NCBI GenBank assembly: GCA_045577455.1 | Contig: JAZNIJ010000160.1 | Span: 1-64,000 of the forward strand | DNA: 64,000 nt | Reading direction: 5' to 3' | DNA from: SIG653 sp045577455 | Lineage (GTDB): Bacteria; Bacillota; Clostridia; Oscillospirales; CAG-382 | Shown: positions 12,998 through 20,327 of the stretch, in pieces | Layout of the letters: each line of letters starts with the position of its first letter | Numbering within the stretch: position 1 is the first letter of the stretch | The notes under the pieces: generated by a model | The model's database searches: none | What the model was told of the DNA's origin: nothing | What the model saw: the letters and a program-made list of their open reading frames with translations, nothing else | Position numbers and translations under genes: made by a program

Positions 12998-15267
12998 ATA
13001 TATGCTCTATACTTTTCGGGTATCGGTATTCCATAGTTTCTTGCAAATCTGAAACACCACTGAAACTTATACCCTCTCGCTTTCTGTATCTTTATAACAT
13101 CCTCCCACGTTTCCGCTTTGAGTTCGTTATAGTTTGCTTGCCTTATTTCCTCGTTCCGCTTCAACTCTACAAGGTCAACCTCAACTGTTTTTCTGTCCGT
13201 CTTTCTGATCTCGTGTGTTGCTTCTGCTCCACAGTACGGACATTTAGACAGAGTAGGGGAGTAAACCGCATAGCAAAGCTTGCACTCTCGTATTTTTACT
13301 ATGTTTTCTTGCTTATGTTTCGGCTCTAAACTCCACTCTCGTTCATCATCGGGCAAGCCGTGTCTGTAACAGTTCCCAACGTGGTCTATGATTATTGCTG
13401 TCTTATTCGGCATATATCGCATAGAACGCATTGATTGTTGGATGTGTAATGTGATGCTTTGCGTGGGGCGTAACAACACAACGCACTCACAATCCGGAAC
13501 ATCTAATCCCTCACCGAATAGCTCACAATTTACGAGTATAGTAATCTCACCGCTTCTAAAACGTTTCATGGCGTTCTCTCGCTCTGCCTGTGGCGTTTTT
13601 CCATCAAGGGCAATACAACTATACCCTTCTGCTAAAAATCGCTCCGCGGTCTTTTTAGACGCTTCTACGGAAGCACAGTAAACAATGGTTTTCTTGCCCT
13701 CTGCAAGCCGCTTCCATTGCTTAACTGTGTCTCCATAGATTTCTTTGTGTTCCATAAGCTCTTTAACTTCATCTTGTTTGAACTCACCTGCCACTGTGTG
13801 CAAAGTGGATGTGTCTGCGAGTTTCACAGAGTAGTATTTATAGGTCGCAAGATAGCCGTTCTCAATTAGCCACTTTGTGCTGACGGACGTTATCAAGTCC
13901 GTGTAAATTTCACCGAGCCCCCCTTTATTCAAGCGAATGGGAGTTGCTGTGAATCCCAAGTGAATAACACCTGCATAATGGTCGTAAACCTTCTTATATG
14001 TATTTGCGGTGCTGTGGTGGCAGTTGTGTACTAAAATGCCGTTTGCGAAGTAGTTGTGGTTATCCTCGACTTCTAAATTGTAGACATAACCGTCTGTACA
14101 CAATCCTCCAAACGTTCCGTCACTTGTCGGTTGGTGAACCTCAACACGTTCCACCCTAACGAAGTTAAACAAAAATCTTTTTTCTTGTCTTGCTCCTGTC
14201 GCTCGATTGATAAATGACTTCCACCGTCTATCTCGATAGCGATCATTTTCTGTGGCAAGGCTATATCTATCTTGTAAGAAGTTGGATAGTTTGTCTCGTA
14301 AGGTTCTGCGTTTTGAGTAGGAACGGTAAACTCTGAGGCAGGGTTCAATGAACTCAACGCCATAAACATCTTTTCTTGCGGTACAGTCATACCTTTGCCG
14401 TTCCCACCTCTTATTCGAGGCTGATGCCCTATCCGTTTTAGCGTTTGTGCCATTTTCGCCCTTGTTTCTTTGCAGTGCATTGGATTGTTTCGTTTCATTC
14501 GTTGGCTTGCGTATTTCCTGTTTGTGTTTGCCATCGTTATGCTTGAAACCATAGCACAGTATTTTTTTGTACACTCGGTGCAACAATAGATTCTTCCTGT
14601 CTTTTTGTAAGCGTACAGCTTGTGCCGGATTTGATTTTTTGTCAGGTTGCTCAAATCCACCTGCTCCCCACACATCGTACAATAGTAGGTCTCTGACATA
14701 ATCGCCCTCCTTTAACTCGATTGCTTCTTTATATCCGTCTCCGTGAACGTAGATAGGATGATTGAAAGTGCATTTTAAACACTTGCCGTTTGAAAGATGC
14801 ACTTTTAACAAATTGCTTGGTTTCCGCTTGAAAATGTGAGTTATCCGCTTGGTTTCCACGACATCTTCTTTTTCGTTGTATGACCTTACGAGGTCTCCTT
14901 CTTTAAGAGCAGATATTGGTTTGCCATCAATCAAGGTATCTGCCGTGAAGCACTCGTCGGTAATAACGAGGTCATAGTTCGGGAGTTTCCCAAGTCTGCG
15001 TGATACTGTCTGCACCATTGATACATCACAGAGGTTCATATCAACTCCAACAGCTTTGAACGTGTTTGTTATCTGCTGGCACAATTCCTTGCGATGCACA
15101 AGGAAAAGAACTCTCTTGCCCTTATGTGTTACTTGCTTTGCGATGCTGCCCTGAATTACGGATTTCCCACCGCCACATCCGAGAACGGCAACAACAGAGT
15201 TATTGCCGCCACGGATAGAAGCGTATATGTCGCTGATTAGTTTTTCTTGATAGGGTCTGAGTCGCAT
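12979..15267 (-). CDS. DEAD/DEAH-box phage helicase interrupted by an intein
   Basis: The 762-residue precursor holds a 452-residue helicase (extein) and a 310-residue intein. The extein N-terminus has a Q-motif-like LRPYQ, Walker A GCGGGKS at 30-36 and LFLVHRKEL (Ia). The DECH box is split as DE/CHH by the intein at residues 106-415. After it come FTATPIR (motif III-like), a second RecA fold with QSMRSMRYMPNK and a zinc ribbon (CKLC...CPYCG). Active helicase requires protein splicing. It overlaps the VRR-NUC gene and the preceding 90-aa gene, so it sits inside a recombination/replication module. Confidence 0.9.
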   Translation of the reverse strand: MRLRPYQEKLISDIYASIRGGNNSVVAVLGCGGGKSVIQGSIAKQVTHKGKRVLFLVHRKELCQQITNTFKAVGVDMNLCDVSMVQTVSRRLGKLPNYDLVITDECFTADTLIDGKPISALKEGDLVRSYNEKEDVVETKRITHIFKRKPSNLLKVHLSNGKCLKCTFNHPIYVHGDGYKEAIELKEGDYVRDLLLYDVWGAGGFEQPDKKSNPAQAVRLQKDRKNLLLHRVYKKILCYGFKHNDGKHKQEIRKPTNETKQSNALQRNKGENGTNAKTDRASASNKRWERQRYDCTARKDVYGVEFIEPCLRVYRSYSKRRTLRDKLSNFLQDRYSLATENDRYRDRRWKSFINRATGARQEKRFLFNFVRVERVEVHQPTSDGTFGGLCTDGYVYNLEVEDNHNYFANGILVHNCHHSTANTYKKVYDHYAGVIHLGFTATPIRLNKGGLGEIYTDLITSVSTKWLIENGYLATYKYYSVKLADTSTLHTVAGEFKQDEVKELMEHKEIYGDTVKQWKRLAEGKKTIVYCASVEASKKTAERFLAEGYSCIALDGKTPQAERENAMKRFRSGEITILVNCELFGEGLDVPDCECVVLLRPTQSITLHIQQSMRSMRYMPNKTAIIIDHVGNCYRHGLPDDEREWSLEPKHKQENIVKIRECKLCYAVYSPTLSKCPYCGAEATHEIRKTDRKTVEVDLVELKRNEEIRQANYNELKAETWEDVIKIQKARGYKFQWCFRFARNYGIPIPEKYRAYMWRMGL
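14023..14952 (-). mobile_element. Intein in the helicase Walker B motif with an out-of-frame endonuclease gene inside
   Basis: The inserted 310 residues begin CFTADTLIDG (block A, Cys1), carry KCTFNHPIYV (block B with T-x-x-H) and end YNLEVEDNHNYFANGILVHN before C (blocks F and G, His-Asn then Cys+1). These are all residues needed for class 1 splicing. Between blocks B and F the intein frame encodes about 195 residues of charged, non-canonical sequence. That linker is the out-of-frame reading of a complete endonuclease gene (14073-14699). The insertion point splits the DE/CHH motif of the helicase, a typical conserved intein site. Confidence 0.93.
14073..14699 (-). CDS. Vsr/EDxHD-like homing endonuclease nested in the intein, frame +1
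   Basis: A 208-residue complete gene with its own ribosome binding site (AAAGGAGGG, 5 bases before ATG) written over the intein block-B end. The N-terminus is a zinc finger (CTMCGEQ...CCTECTKKYC). A NUMOD-like segment (NNPMHCKETRAKMAQTLK) follows. The C-terminus has the PD-(D/E)XK/Vsr-fold core KIDIALPQKMIAIEIDGGSH, then DKKKDFCLTSLGWNVLRFTN. This is the layout of the EDxHD homing endonucleases such as phage I-Bth0305I and those found with split inteins. The frame differs by one base from the intein frame, and the stop lies at the beginning of block F, so the gene fills the intein linker exactly. Confidence 0.85.
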   Translation of the reverse strand: MSETYYCTMCGEQVDLSNLTKNQIRHKLYAYKKTGRIYCCTECTKKYCAMVSSITMANTNRKYASQRMKRNNPMHCKETRAKMAQTLKRIGHQPRIRGGNGKGMTVPQEKMFMALSSLNPASEFTVPTQNAEPYETNYPTSYKIDIALPQKMIAIEIDGGSHLSIERQEQDKKKDFCLTSLGWNVLRFTNRQVTERLEDCVQTVMSTI

Positions 15268-15509
15268 AAGTCTTTCATCCCATTCAACAAATAGGCAATT
15301 GCAAGTTTGGGGTGGACTTTTAAAATATCGCCTTTGGATTTATCTAATGCTCTCAGGGTTTCCAACACCACACCCGCTTCACACGAAAAAGTTCCGATGC
15401 AGCACACGTCCCCTTCACCTGCGACAGCACCAATGATTGCCTTTGCGTTATCTTCGTTTATTACAACCTCGTTTGTTTTGTTGTCGATTATTATTACTTT
15501 GTAGCTCAT
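15237..15509 (-). CDS. Hypothetical phage protein, 90 aa
   Basis: Begins MSYKVIIIDNKTNEVV (beta-strand rich) and has a central GAVAGEGDVCCIGTFSC segment followed by a helix. Overlaps the helicase start by 31 bases. No family assigned; context suggests an accessory to the recombination module. Confidence 0.6.
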   Translation of the reverse strand: MSYKVIIIDNKTNEVVINEDNAKAIIGAVAGEGDVCCIGTFSCEAGVVLETLRALDKSKGDILKVHPKLAIAYLLNGMKDLCDSDPIKKN

Positions 15510-15527
15510 TTGTTTTTACCTAACCTT

Positions 15528-16001
15528 TCAATTGAACGGAAGCTCATCATCTTCACCAACCGTTACGAAATTTCCACCCGTTACACTCGCTTTGCCTGGG
15601 CTGTCCTGCCAAGCGGGGAGTGCCTCAACCTTTGAACGAGAGAGGAAGTATGCTATTTCTTCTCTTTCTGAGTTGTTGTATGTTCTGTGCTTAACTCTTG
15701 CGCCGCCAACCTTACCAACCCACGAAGCAATGTTCATATTGCCCGGCTGTATACCAAAGCTGTCGAATACTTGTCCGAGCTTTTGGTTTGTCATTGTGGG
15801 ATTGTCGGGCATAAATACTATGTAATGCCAAAGTGAACCGCTATGTCCGCTTACTTCAAGAGTGAGCTTAATCATATCGTTGCCTGCGTTTGATTTTGTT
15901 TCTTCTGCGCTTTTAATCCTTACTCTGTGATCGCCTGTAGGGATAAGTGAGAAAGATTGTTCTTGATAGTCGTTGCTGTTGTAATTCCAGTTAATAGCCA
16001 T
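15528..16001 (-). CDS. DUF669-like single-strand DNA-binding protein
   Basis: Start at the ATG with AAGGAG eight bases upstream; 157 residues beginning MAINWNYNSNDYQEQSF. The beta-rich core (HRVRIKSAEETKS..., LTLEVSGHSGSLWHYIVFM) and the acidic C-terminus GEDDELPF resemble the DUF669 family. This family is typical of phage recombination modules, where the acidic tip is used like that of SSB. Its place between an HD protein and the helicase, close to Sak4 and exonuclease genes, fits a role in coating single-strand DNA. Confidence 0.75.
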   Translation of the reverse strand: MAINWNYNSNDYQEQSFSLIPTGDHRVRIKSAEETKSNAGNDMIKLTLEVSGHSGSLWHYIVFMPDNPTMTNQKLGQVFDSFGIQPGNMNIASWVGKVGGARVKHRTYNNSEREEIAYFLSRSKVEALPAWQDSPGKASVTGGNFVTVGEDDELPFN

Positions 16002-16020
16002 TGTTTTGTCTCCTTGATTT

Positions 16021-16569
16021 TTATTTATTTTCATCTATGTAAGATGCTTGCAAATCAGCACAGTGCAAGAGAACACCCAATGGGTATTTCTCCCACGCAC
16101 CGTTGATGGCATAGCTGCCGCCCTTGACAGATTCATCGAACGCCCCCATATGCCAACGGATAGCCATAGCTTCTTCTTCTGTGAGTTTTATAAATTGAGA
16201 TATTATGTATACAGATTTTTCTCCGTGTCCGTATGGGAACTTATCGTCGATGGTGTAATAGGGAACTTTCTCCCACACGCCATATTCATTCTTTACGTTT
16301 CGATAGCTGACCGTATAGATGTTCGCTTTGCATATATCGTGGAGCAGAGAAACGATAGCAACTGTTTCCGGGTCTGTATCAACAGCCATTGCCGATAATC
16401 GCTTACACACGTTTACACTATGCTCTACCAAGCCACCTGCAAATGCTCCGTGAAATCTCGTGGAAGCAGGAGCAGTGAAGAAATCTGTACTTTCAAGCCA
16501 TTCCATGAGCTTGTCTGAACCCTCGCGTTTTATGTAGGTTTGATACAAAGATTTAAACGTTTCCTTCAT
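16021..16569 (-). CDS. HD-domain phosphohydrolase
   Basis: A 182-residue HD-superfamily protein with GGLVEHSVNVC (first His), SLLHDICK (HD pair) and a HMGAFDE segment for the later metal ligands. Phage HD proteins of this type sit next to recombination genes and may hydrolyse nucleotides or cyclic signals. Substrate unknown. It overlaps the Sak4-like gene by 17 bases. Confidence 0.8.
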   Translation of the reverse strand: MKETFKSLYQTYIKREGSDKLMEWLESTDFFTAPASTRFHGAFAGGLVEHSVNVCKRLSAMAVDTDPETVAIVSLLHDICKANIYTVSYRNVKNEYGVWEKVPYYTIDDKFPYGHGEKSVYIISQFIKLTEEEAMAIRWHMGAFDESVKGGSYAINGAWEKYPLGVLLHCADLQASYIDENK

Positions 16570-17242
16570 TCACAACCTCCGTGAATATATCTTCGGGCAT
16601 ACAGTTTCTTCTACAGAAAAGCTGGTCTTTTGCGTAAAGTGTTTCTGAACCCGTCAGGTGGTAATACCATCTCTTGTTGCCCTCCTTATCGTTTGCCGTC
16701 TGTATGTATGCCACGATGTTGCACAAGCCGAGGAAATTGTCTAAAATCTTCATCGGGAGTTTGGGGGCTATACGCATTTTTTTCTCCCCCTCGGTTGTGG
16801 TGATTTCGTCTATCGTGTGCCACGCTGTGAAGATTACGTTACAATCAACTTGTCCCGCCTTGCGTACAAGCCGTTTGAGATTTTGATACACAAGCTGATA
16901 TGCTTGTCTCATATCCTTGTATCTGCCCGATTCATCAAGCTCTAAAATTGCAAGGTCGAACAGATCCGAAACATTGTCAATGATGATAGTGTCATACTTC
17001 TGCGAGTCAACGGCATCCTCAAACTGTTTGTTGAAGTTTTTCTGCGATTTCCCCGAAGTGTCTTTATCCACCCAATGCTCAATGATTTGGGTATCAAGGT
17101 TTGGTCGTTCAAAATTATTGAGAACAACCTGTGAATTGTCGGAGCAGAGTAAAAGATTTCTGCCCCTTTTGCCCGTTTTTACGAGAGTGGAGTTCACCGT
17201 TTTTCCACCGCCTGATTGACAGTAAACTAATGCGTTTGCCAT
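16553..17242 (-). CDS. Sak4-like RecA-fold ATPase
   Basis: The ATG after AAAGGAAA gives 229 residues beginning MANALVYCQSGGGKTVN with Walker A at 9-15. Walker B reads YDTIIIDNVSDL and a following HTIDEITTTEG region fits the Sak4/AAA-type ATP-binding phage proteins (PF13479). Such proteins act as single-strand annealing or recombination mediators with the RecE-like nuclease and SSB homologue encoded next to it. Confidence 0.8.
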   Translation of the reverse strand: MANALVYCQSGGGKTVNSTLVKTGKRGRNLLLCSDNSQVVLNNFERPNLDTQIIEHWVDKDTSGKSQKNFNKQFEDAVDSQKYDTIIIDNVSDLFDLAILELDESGRYKDMRQAYQLVYQNLKRLVRKAGQVDCNVIFTAWHTIDEITTTEGEKKMRIAPKLPMKILDNFLGLCNIVAYIQTANDKEGNKRWYYHLTGSETLYAKDQLFCRRNCMPEDIFTEVVNEGNV

Positions 17243-17244
17243 AG

Positions 17245-18891
17245 TTAAATTTTCCTTTCGTTTTTGTTTATTGCATCTTGAATCCCTTGCATAACGTACA
17301 ACGCACAAGGAAGTGCAATCCCATTTCCGTACATCTTATACTCCGCGCTGTCTGTATGTAGCTTGTTGTACCAAGTAAGCATTTGTTTCTTGGTGTAGTC
17401 TTTAACTTGTTTGCCGTTTATTTCTGCGTGAGTATTGCGAACATTCAGCCAAAACTCATATTCTTCGTCTGTGAAATCGTCCTTGTGGTCGATGTGTCCC
17501 CAAGTGTCGGGGAAGCCTTGCAACCTTGCACATTCCGTAGGTGTGAGTCTGCGGACGATGTAGTTGGGCTTTGTATGTAATACGCAGTTGAAATTCTCTT
17601 TGTCTGGCATACGTTGGCTTCCGCCCGCATTGTTTGCGGTGAGTGTTCCTGCGGTTTGAGAGCCATCCCAATAACACACCGCACTCGGTCCTTTAGCTAC
17701 CAACGTAGGGTTTGTCCCATCCTTATAGGTCTGCGGTTCATACTTTGCGTTCTGCCCTTGGTTGAAGAAAGCTCGGTCAACAGCGATGGGTTCTTCATAA
17801 GCAACGCCATGCACTTCTGCCGTATTCAATGTATAGCTCTTATCTGTTTCGGCATATCCGTTTCCTTTGTGCGAAGGTCTTTGTCCGTTGCCTTCGAGTG
17901 CAATGGTTTCCATCACCATCGGCACATTGCCACCGCCTGTTCCCATTCGACCTGTCAGGGCTTGTACTTTGCCTTCATCGTCAATCTTGACACGGCTATC
18001 GTTGGGGTGGTTTTCAATAGAATATGCAACACAAGGCGTGTGGTCTGCATCGGCTCGCATTGCTGTTAATGTTTTGGATTTATCTCCCGTAATTGTTTGG
18101 TTGTAGCCGTCGCCCAGAAATACATTTTCTGGTCGAAAACCTAACGGGAATCCATAGCACGTTCTATCATCTGCTCCAACGCTTCCTTCAACATCGGTGG
18201 AAGTTCCTTGCCCCTCTTTTCTGCTCTCCGAAGAATACCCTCGCAGGCTTTGGCGCTCAAATAATATTTCCCTGGCGCATTGACCTCTAAGATCGAGGAC
18301 AAGATATATCCTTCTTCTTCGTTGAGCCGTTCTGATGTATTGAGCATCAAGAACTCTGTAAGCAAGACTCCATCCGTCTCCGCAGTAGTGGTCTGCGTAA
18401 GCCCATCCTTTCGTTGGAACTTCAGGCATAACGGCTGTCGGCTCTGTGATTTTGATAAGTTCTTCGAGGACGATTTTGAAATCCTCACCTTTGTTGGAGC
18501 TGAATGCTCCTGGGACGTTTTCCCACACGGCAAACCTTGGATATTTGCCATTTGTTGCACCTCTCATTTCTTTAATTATTCTTACGGCTTCCATAAACAG
18601 ACCGCTTCGGGTTGTTTCATCGTCGCCATTGGTTTCGTGTTTCAATCCCGCCTGTTTGCCTGCCACAGATAAATCTTGGCAAGGTGAACCAAACGTGATT
18701 ATGTCAGCGGGTTCAATCTCTGCTCCGTTGATTTTTGCTATATCCCCCAAATGCTTCATATTAGGGAAACGTGATTTTGTAACGGCTATCGGATATGGCT
18801 CAACCTCTGAAGCGGCTATGGGCGTAATGCCGCACAGAACACCTGCGAGTGGAAAACCACCGCTACCGTCAAATAGACTTAATAATTTCAA
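17245..18891 (-). CDS. C5-cytosine DNA methyltransferase
   Basis: A 548-residue enzyme with motif I LFDGSGGFPLAG (6-17), catalytic SPCQ (C71), ENV (124-126), QRRRRIYLV (motif VIII) and the C-terminal GNGIALP (motif X). The target-recognition region between motifs VIII and IX is long (about 250 residues), which is why the protein exceeds the usual 330-450. It contains several T-x-x-A-N/D repeats, possibly more than one recognition domain. No endonuclease partner is adjacent, so it is an orphan phage MTase for protection. Confidence 0.92.
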   Translation of the reverse strand: MKLLSLFDGSGGFPLAGVLCGITPIAASEVEPYPIAVTKSRFPNMKHLGDIAKINGAEIEPADIITFGSPCQDLSVAGKQAGLKHETNGDDETTRSGLFMEAVRIIKEMRGATNGKYPRFAVWENVPGAFSSNKGEDFKIVLEELIKITEPTAVMPEVPTKGWAYADHYCGDGWSLAYRVLDAQYIRTAQRRRRIYLVLDLRGQCAREILFERQSLRGYSSESRKEGQGTSTDVEGSVGADDRTCYGFPLGFRPENVFLGDGYNQTITGDKSKTLTAMRADADHTPCVAYSIENHPNDSRVKIDDEGKVQALTGRMGTGGGNVPMVMETIALEGNGQRPSHKGNGYAETDKSYTLNTAEVHGVAYEEPIAVDRAFFNQGQNAKYEPQTYKDGTNPTLVAKGPSAVCYWDGSQTAGTLTANNAGGSQRMPDKENFNCVLHTKPNYIVRRLTPTECARLQGFPDTWGHIDHKDDFTDEEYEFWLNVRNTHAEINGKQVKDYTKKQMLTWYNKLHTDSAEYKMYGNGIALPCALYVMQGIQDAINKNERKI

Positions 18892-19697
18892 AATATCCTC
18901 CCCTCCATAAGTGCAATATCTTTATTACTCAGCCCGACCATTTCAAAGTCTATCGGGGCTTTGAGTTTCTTCACGCTCTTGCAGTAGTCACAGACACCAC
19001 AGCCGGGAGCTTCAACTTTCCCGCTTTTGTATGCTATGAAAAGAGGCATATTTTTCTCTACTTCGGCAAGGCACTCTTGGTGTCGCCAATGGGGAATATG
19101 TATTATTTCGAGGTTCGTTACATCCTCCTTTGTTGCTACCGCAAGATATGTTGGTAAACGCTCTTTTTTCTTCTTTCGGTTGGCTTTATATTCCACTTCA
19201 GAATAAATAGCCGTTTGGAGATCGTACATCCAGTGTTCAACAAAAGATTTTCCCATAATACGTTCAAGGGAACGCATCACCTTGAGGTCTACAATCTTTT
19301 CACACGGATGGTAGGCATCAATCTTGATTTTCCATGGTGCGCCAAACAGTTTTGCTGTTTTGATAACCTGCTTCTTGCCTGACATATACTCCATAAAAAG
19401 CTCATCTTCTTCAATGCGTTGAATAATCGACTCCGCTTGAACAAAGTCGGCTTTTAATTCACCGTTCTTCTTGAATATTTCAGGATGTAAGGTAACAAAA
19501 CTTTCAAGAGTTCCTTCAAAATATGCATCCACATAAGAGCCAACGAGCAAAGCCGTTGTCATGGGCTGTTTGTATTCGTCTCTTATCTCTGCCATAGCTC
19601 TTGCGGGACAATCGAGGAAAGTTTTGTACTGCGAAACGCTGAAATATTTCTTGCTCATTTCAGGCGAATAGTAATTACTCGCTGTTAACCTTGTCAT
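18888..19697 (-). CDS. RecE-like PD-(D/E)XK exonuclease (DUF3799)
   Basis: A 269-residue protein of the phage exonuclease family PF12684. The N-terminus SVSQYKTFLDCPARAM follows the AddB/Cas4 pattern. The nuclease core includes KIKIDAYHPCEKIVDLKVM (D...D-x-K) and YDLQTAIYSE (Q). C30 plus C233, C236 and C239 (C-G-V-C-D-Y-C) look like an iron-sulfur cluster site, as in AddB and Cas4. It should make 3' single-strand tails for the Sak4/SSB homologues. Start overlaps the upstream gene; stop overlaps the MTase start (ATGA). Confidence 0.82.
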   Translation of the reverse strand: MTRLTASNYYSPEMSKKYFSVSQYKTFLDCPARAMAEIRDEYKQPMTTALLVGSYVDAYFEGTLESFVTLHPEIFKKNGELKADFVQAESIIQRIEEDELFMEYMSGKKQVIKTAKLFGAPWKIKIDAYHPCEKIVDLKVMRSLERIMGKSFVEHWMYDLQTAIYSEVEYKANRKKKKERLPTYLAVATKEDVTNLEIIHIPHWRHQECLAEVEKNMPLFIAYKSGKVEAPGCGVCDYCKSVKKLKAPIDFEMVGLSNKDIALMEGRIF

Positions 19698-19885
19698 TAT
19701 TTTTTCTCCTCGTATTTTTTACCTAATGGGTGTTCAGGGTAAAATCCGTATCGTTCGTAGTGCCATTTTCTATATCCCTCAACGTTCTTTGGGTCCTTGT
19801 AATAATCAATGATACGGTCATACATCCCTACGAAATACATGGCAAGATTTTCCGCTTGCCATTCTGTTATGATTCTTTCTTCCAT
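19697..19885 (-). CDS. Small phage protein, first gene of the early operon
   Basis: 62 residues (begins MEERIITEWQAENLAMYFVG), amphipathic, tyrosine-rich end, no known domain. AAAGGAGA lies 7 bases before the ATG. It follows an operator-like palindrome and the Cro-like gene, so its expression probably follows the lytic/lysogenic switch. Its stop overlaps the exonuclease start. Confidence 0.65.
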   Translation of the reverse strand: MEERIITEWQAENLAMYFVGMYDRIIDYYKDPKNVEGYRKWHYERYGFYPEHPLGKKYEEKK

Positions 19886-19919
19886 GGGGGTCTCCTTTGT
19901 TTGGTTAAGTCAAAGCGAA

Positions 19920-19936
19920 CTTACGTATTGCGTAAG
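19920..19936. promoter_or_regulatory. Repressor operator O1 (8-1-8 palindrome)
   Basis: CTTACGTA-T-TGCGTAAG: the same palindrome as the one upstream of the Cro-like gene, with one mismatch in the right arm. It overlaps the stop codon of the Cro-like gene and lies 35 bases upstream of the first early-operon gene. Confidence 0.7.
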
Positions 19937-20154
19937 CTGACAGCAAAAAAAATTTCTCCAGCCTTTTTTGACGGCAGATTAAGACAAGATGCTATGTTAT
20001 ACATAATCGATGTGGAAGGGGTAATCTTGCCATTCAAGATGCCGTTAACGGTTTTAACACTTATGTTAGCTTTTTGCGAAAGCTCGATTTGAGTTGATAT
20101 ACCTTCATCAATCATCGCTTTTTTTAGTGCCTTAGTATCAACGGAATATTTCAT
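19921..20154 (-). CDS. Cro-like XRE-family regulator
   Basis: A 77-residue helix-turn-helix protein: TQIELSQKANISVKTVNGIL is the HTH core. GAGGAGG lies upstream of the ATG. It is transcribed away from the CI-like gene from a consensus promoter covered by operator sites, the usual arrangement for a Cro repressor. No C-terminal domain is present. It heads the minus-strand early operon. Confidence 0.8.
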   Translation of the reverse strand: MKYSVDTKALKKAMIDEGISTQIELSQKANISVKTVNGILNGKITPSTSIMYNIASCLNLPSKKAGEIFFAVSLRNT

Positions 20155-20178
20155 TTGTCAACCTCCTCTCTAAGCGTA

Positions 20179-20195
20179 CTTACGTATTACGTAAG
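20179..20195. promoter_or_regulatory. Repressor operator O2 (perfect 17-bp palindrome)
   Basis: CTTACGTA-T-TACGTAAG is a perfect 8-1-8 palindrome just downstream of the -10 of the Cro promoter, where bound repressor would block transcription. Confidence 0.8.
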
Positions 20196-20198
20196 CTG

Positions 20199-20227
20199 AT
20201 TATAGCACGCTACCTCTTATTTGTCAA
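20199..20227 (-). promoter_or_regulatory. Early (Cro) promoter, perfect sigma-70 consensus
   Basis: On the minus strand TTGACA and TATAAT are separated by exactly 17 bases. The -35 overlaps the third operator-like site, and the perfect operator lies right after the -10. It should drive the Cro-like gene and the whole early operon. Confidence 0.88.
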
Positions 20228-20242
20228 TACGTTTTATGTAAG
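20226..20242. promoter_or_regulatory. Degenerate third operator
   Basis: AATACGTT-T-TATGTAAG matches the operator consensus at 13 of 17 positions and overlaps the -35 of the early promoter. Weaker than O1 and O2. Confidence 0.5.
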
Positions 20243-20268
20243 TTTTTTTATTTTTTTTAAAAAAAATG

Positions 20269-20297
20269 TTGCATATTGAGAAAGTATATGCTATAAT
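20269..20297 (+). promoter_or_regulatory. Promoter of the CI-like repressor gene
   Basis: TTGCAT and TATAAT, 17 bases apart, 31 bases before the GTG start. The weak -35 next to the operator cluster fits a regulated maintenance promoter. Confidence 0.65.
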
Positions 20298-20327
20298 AAA
20301 CAAAAATGAAGTGAGAGGAAACAAATC

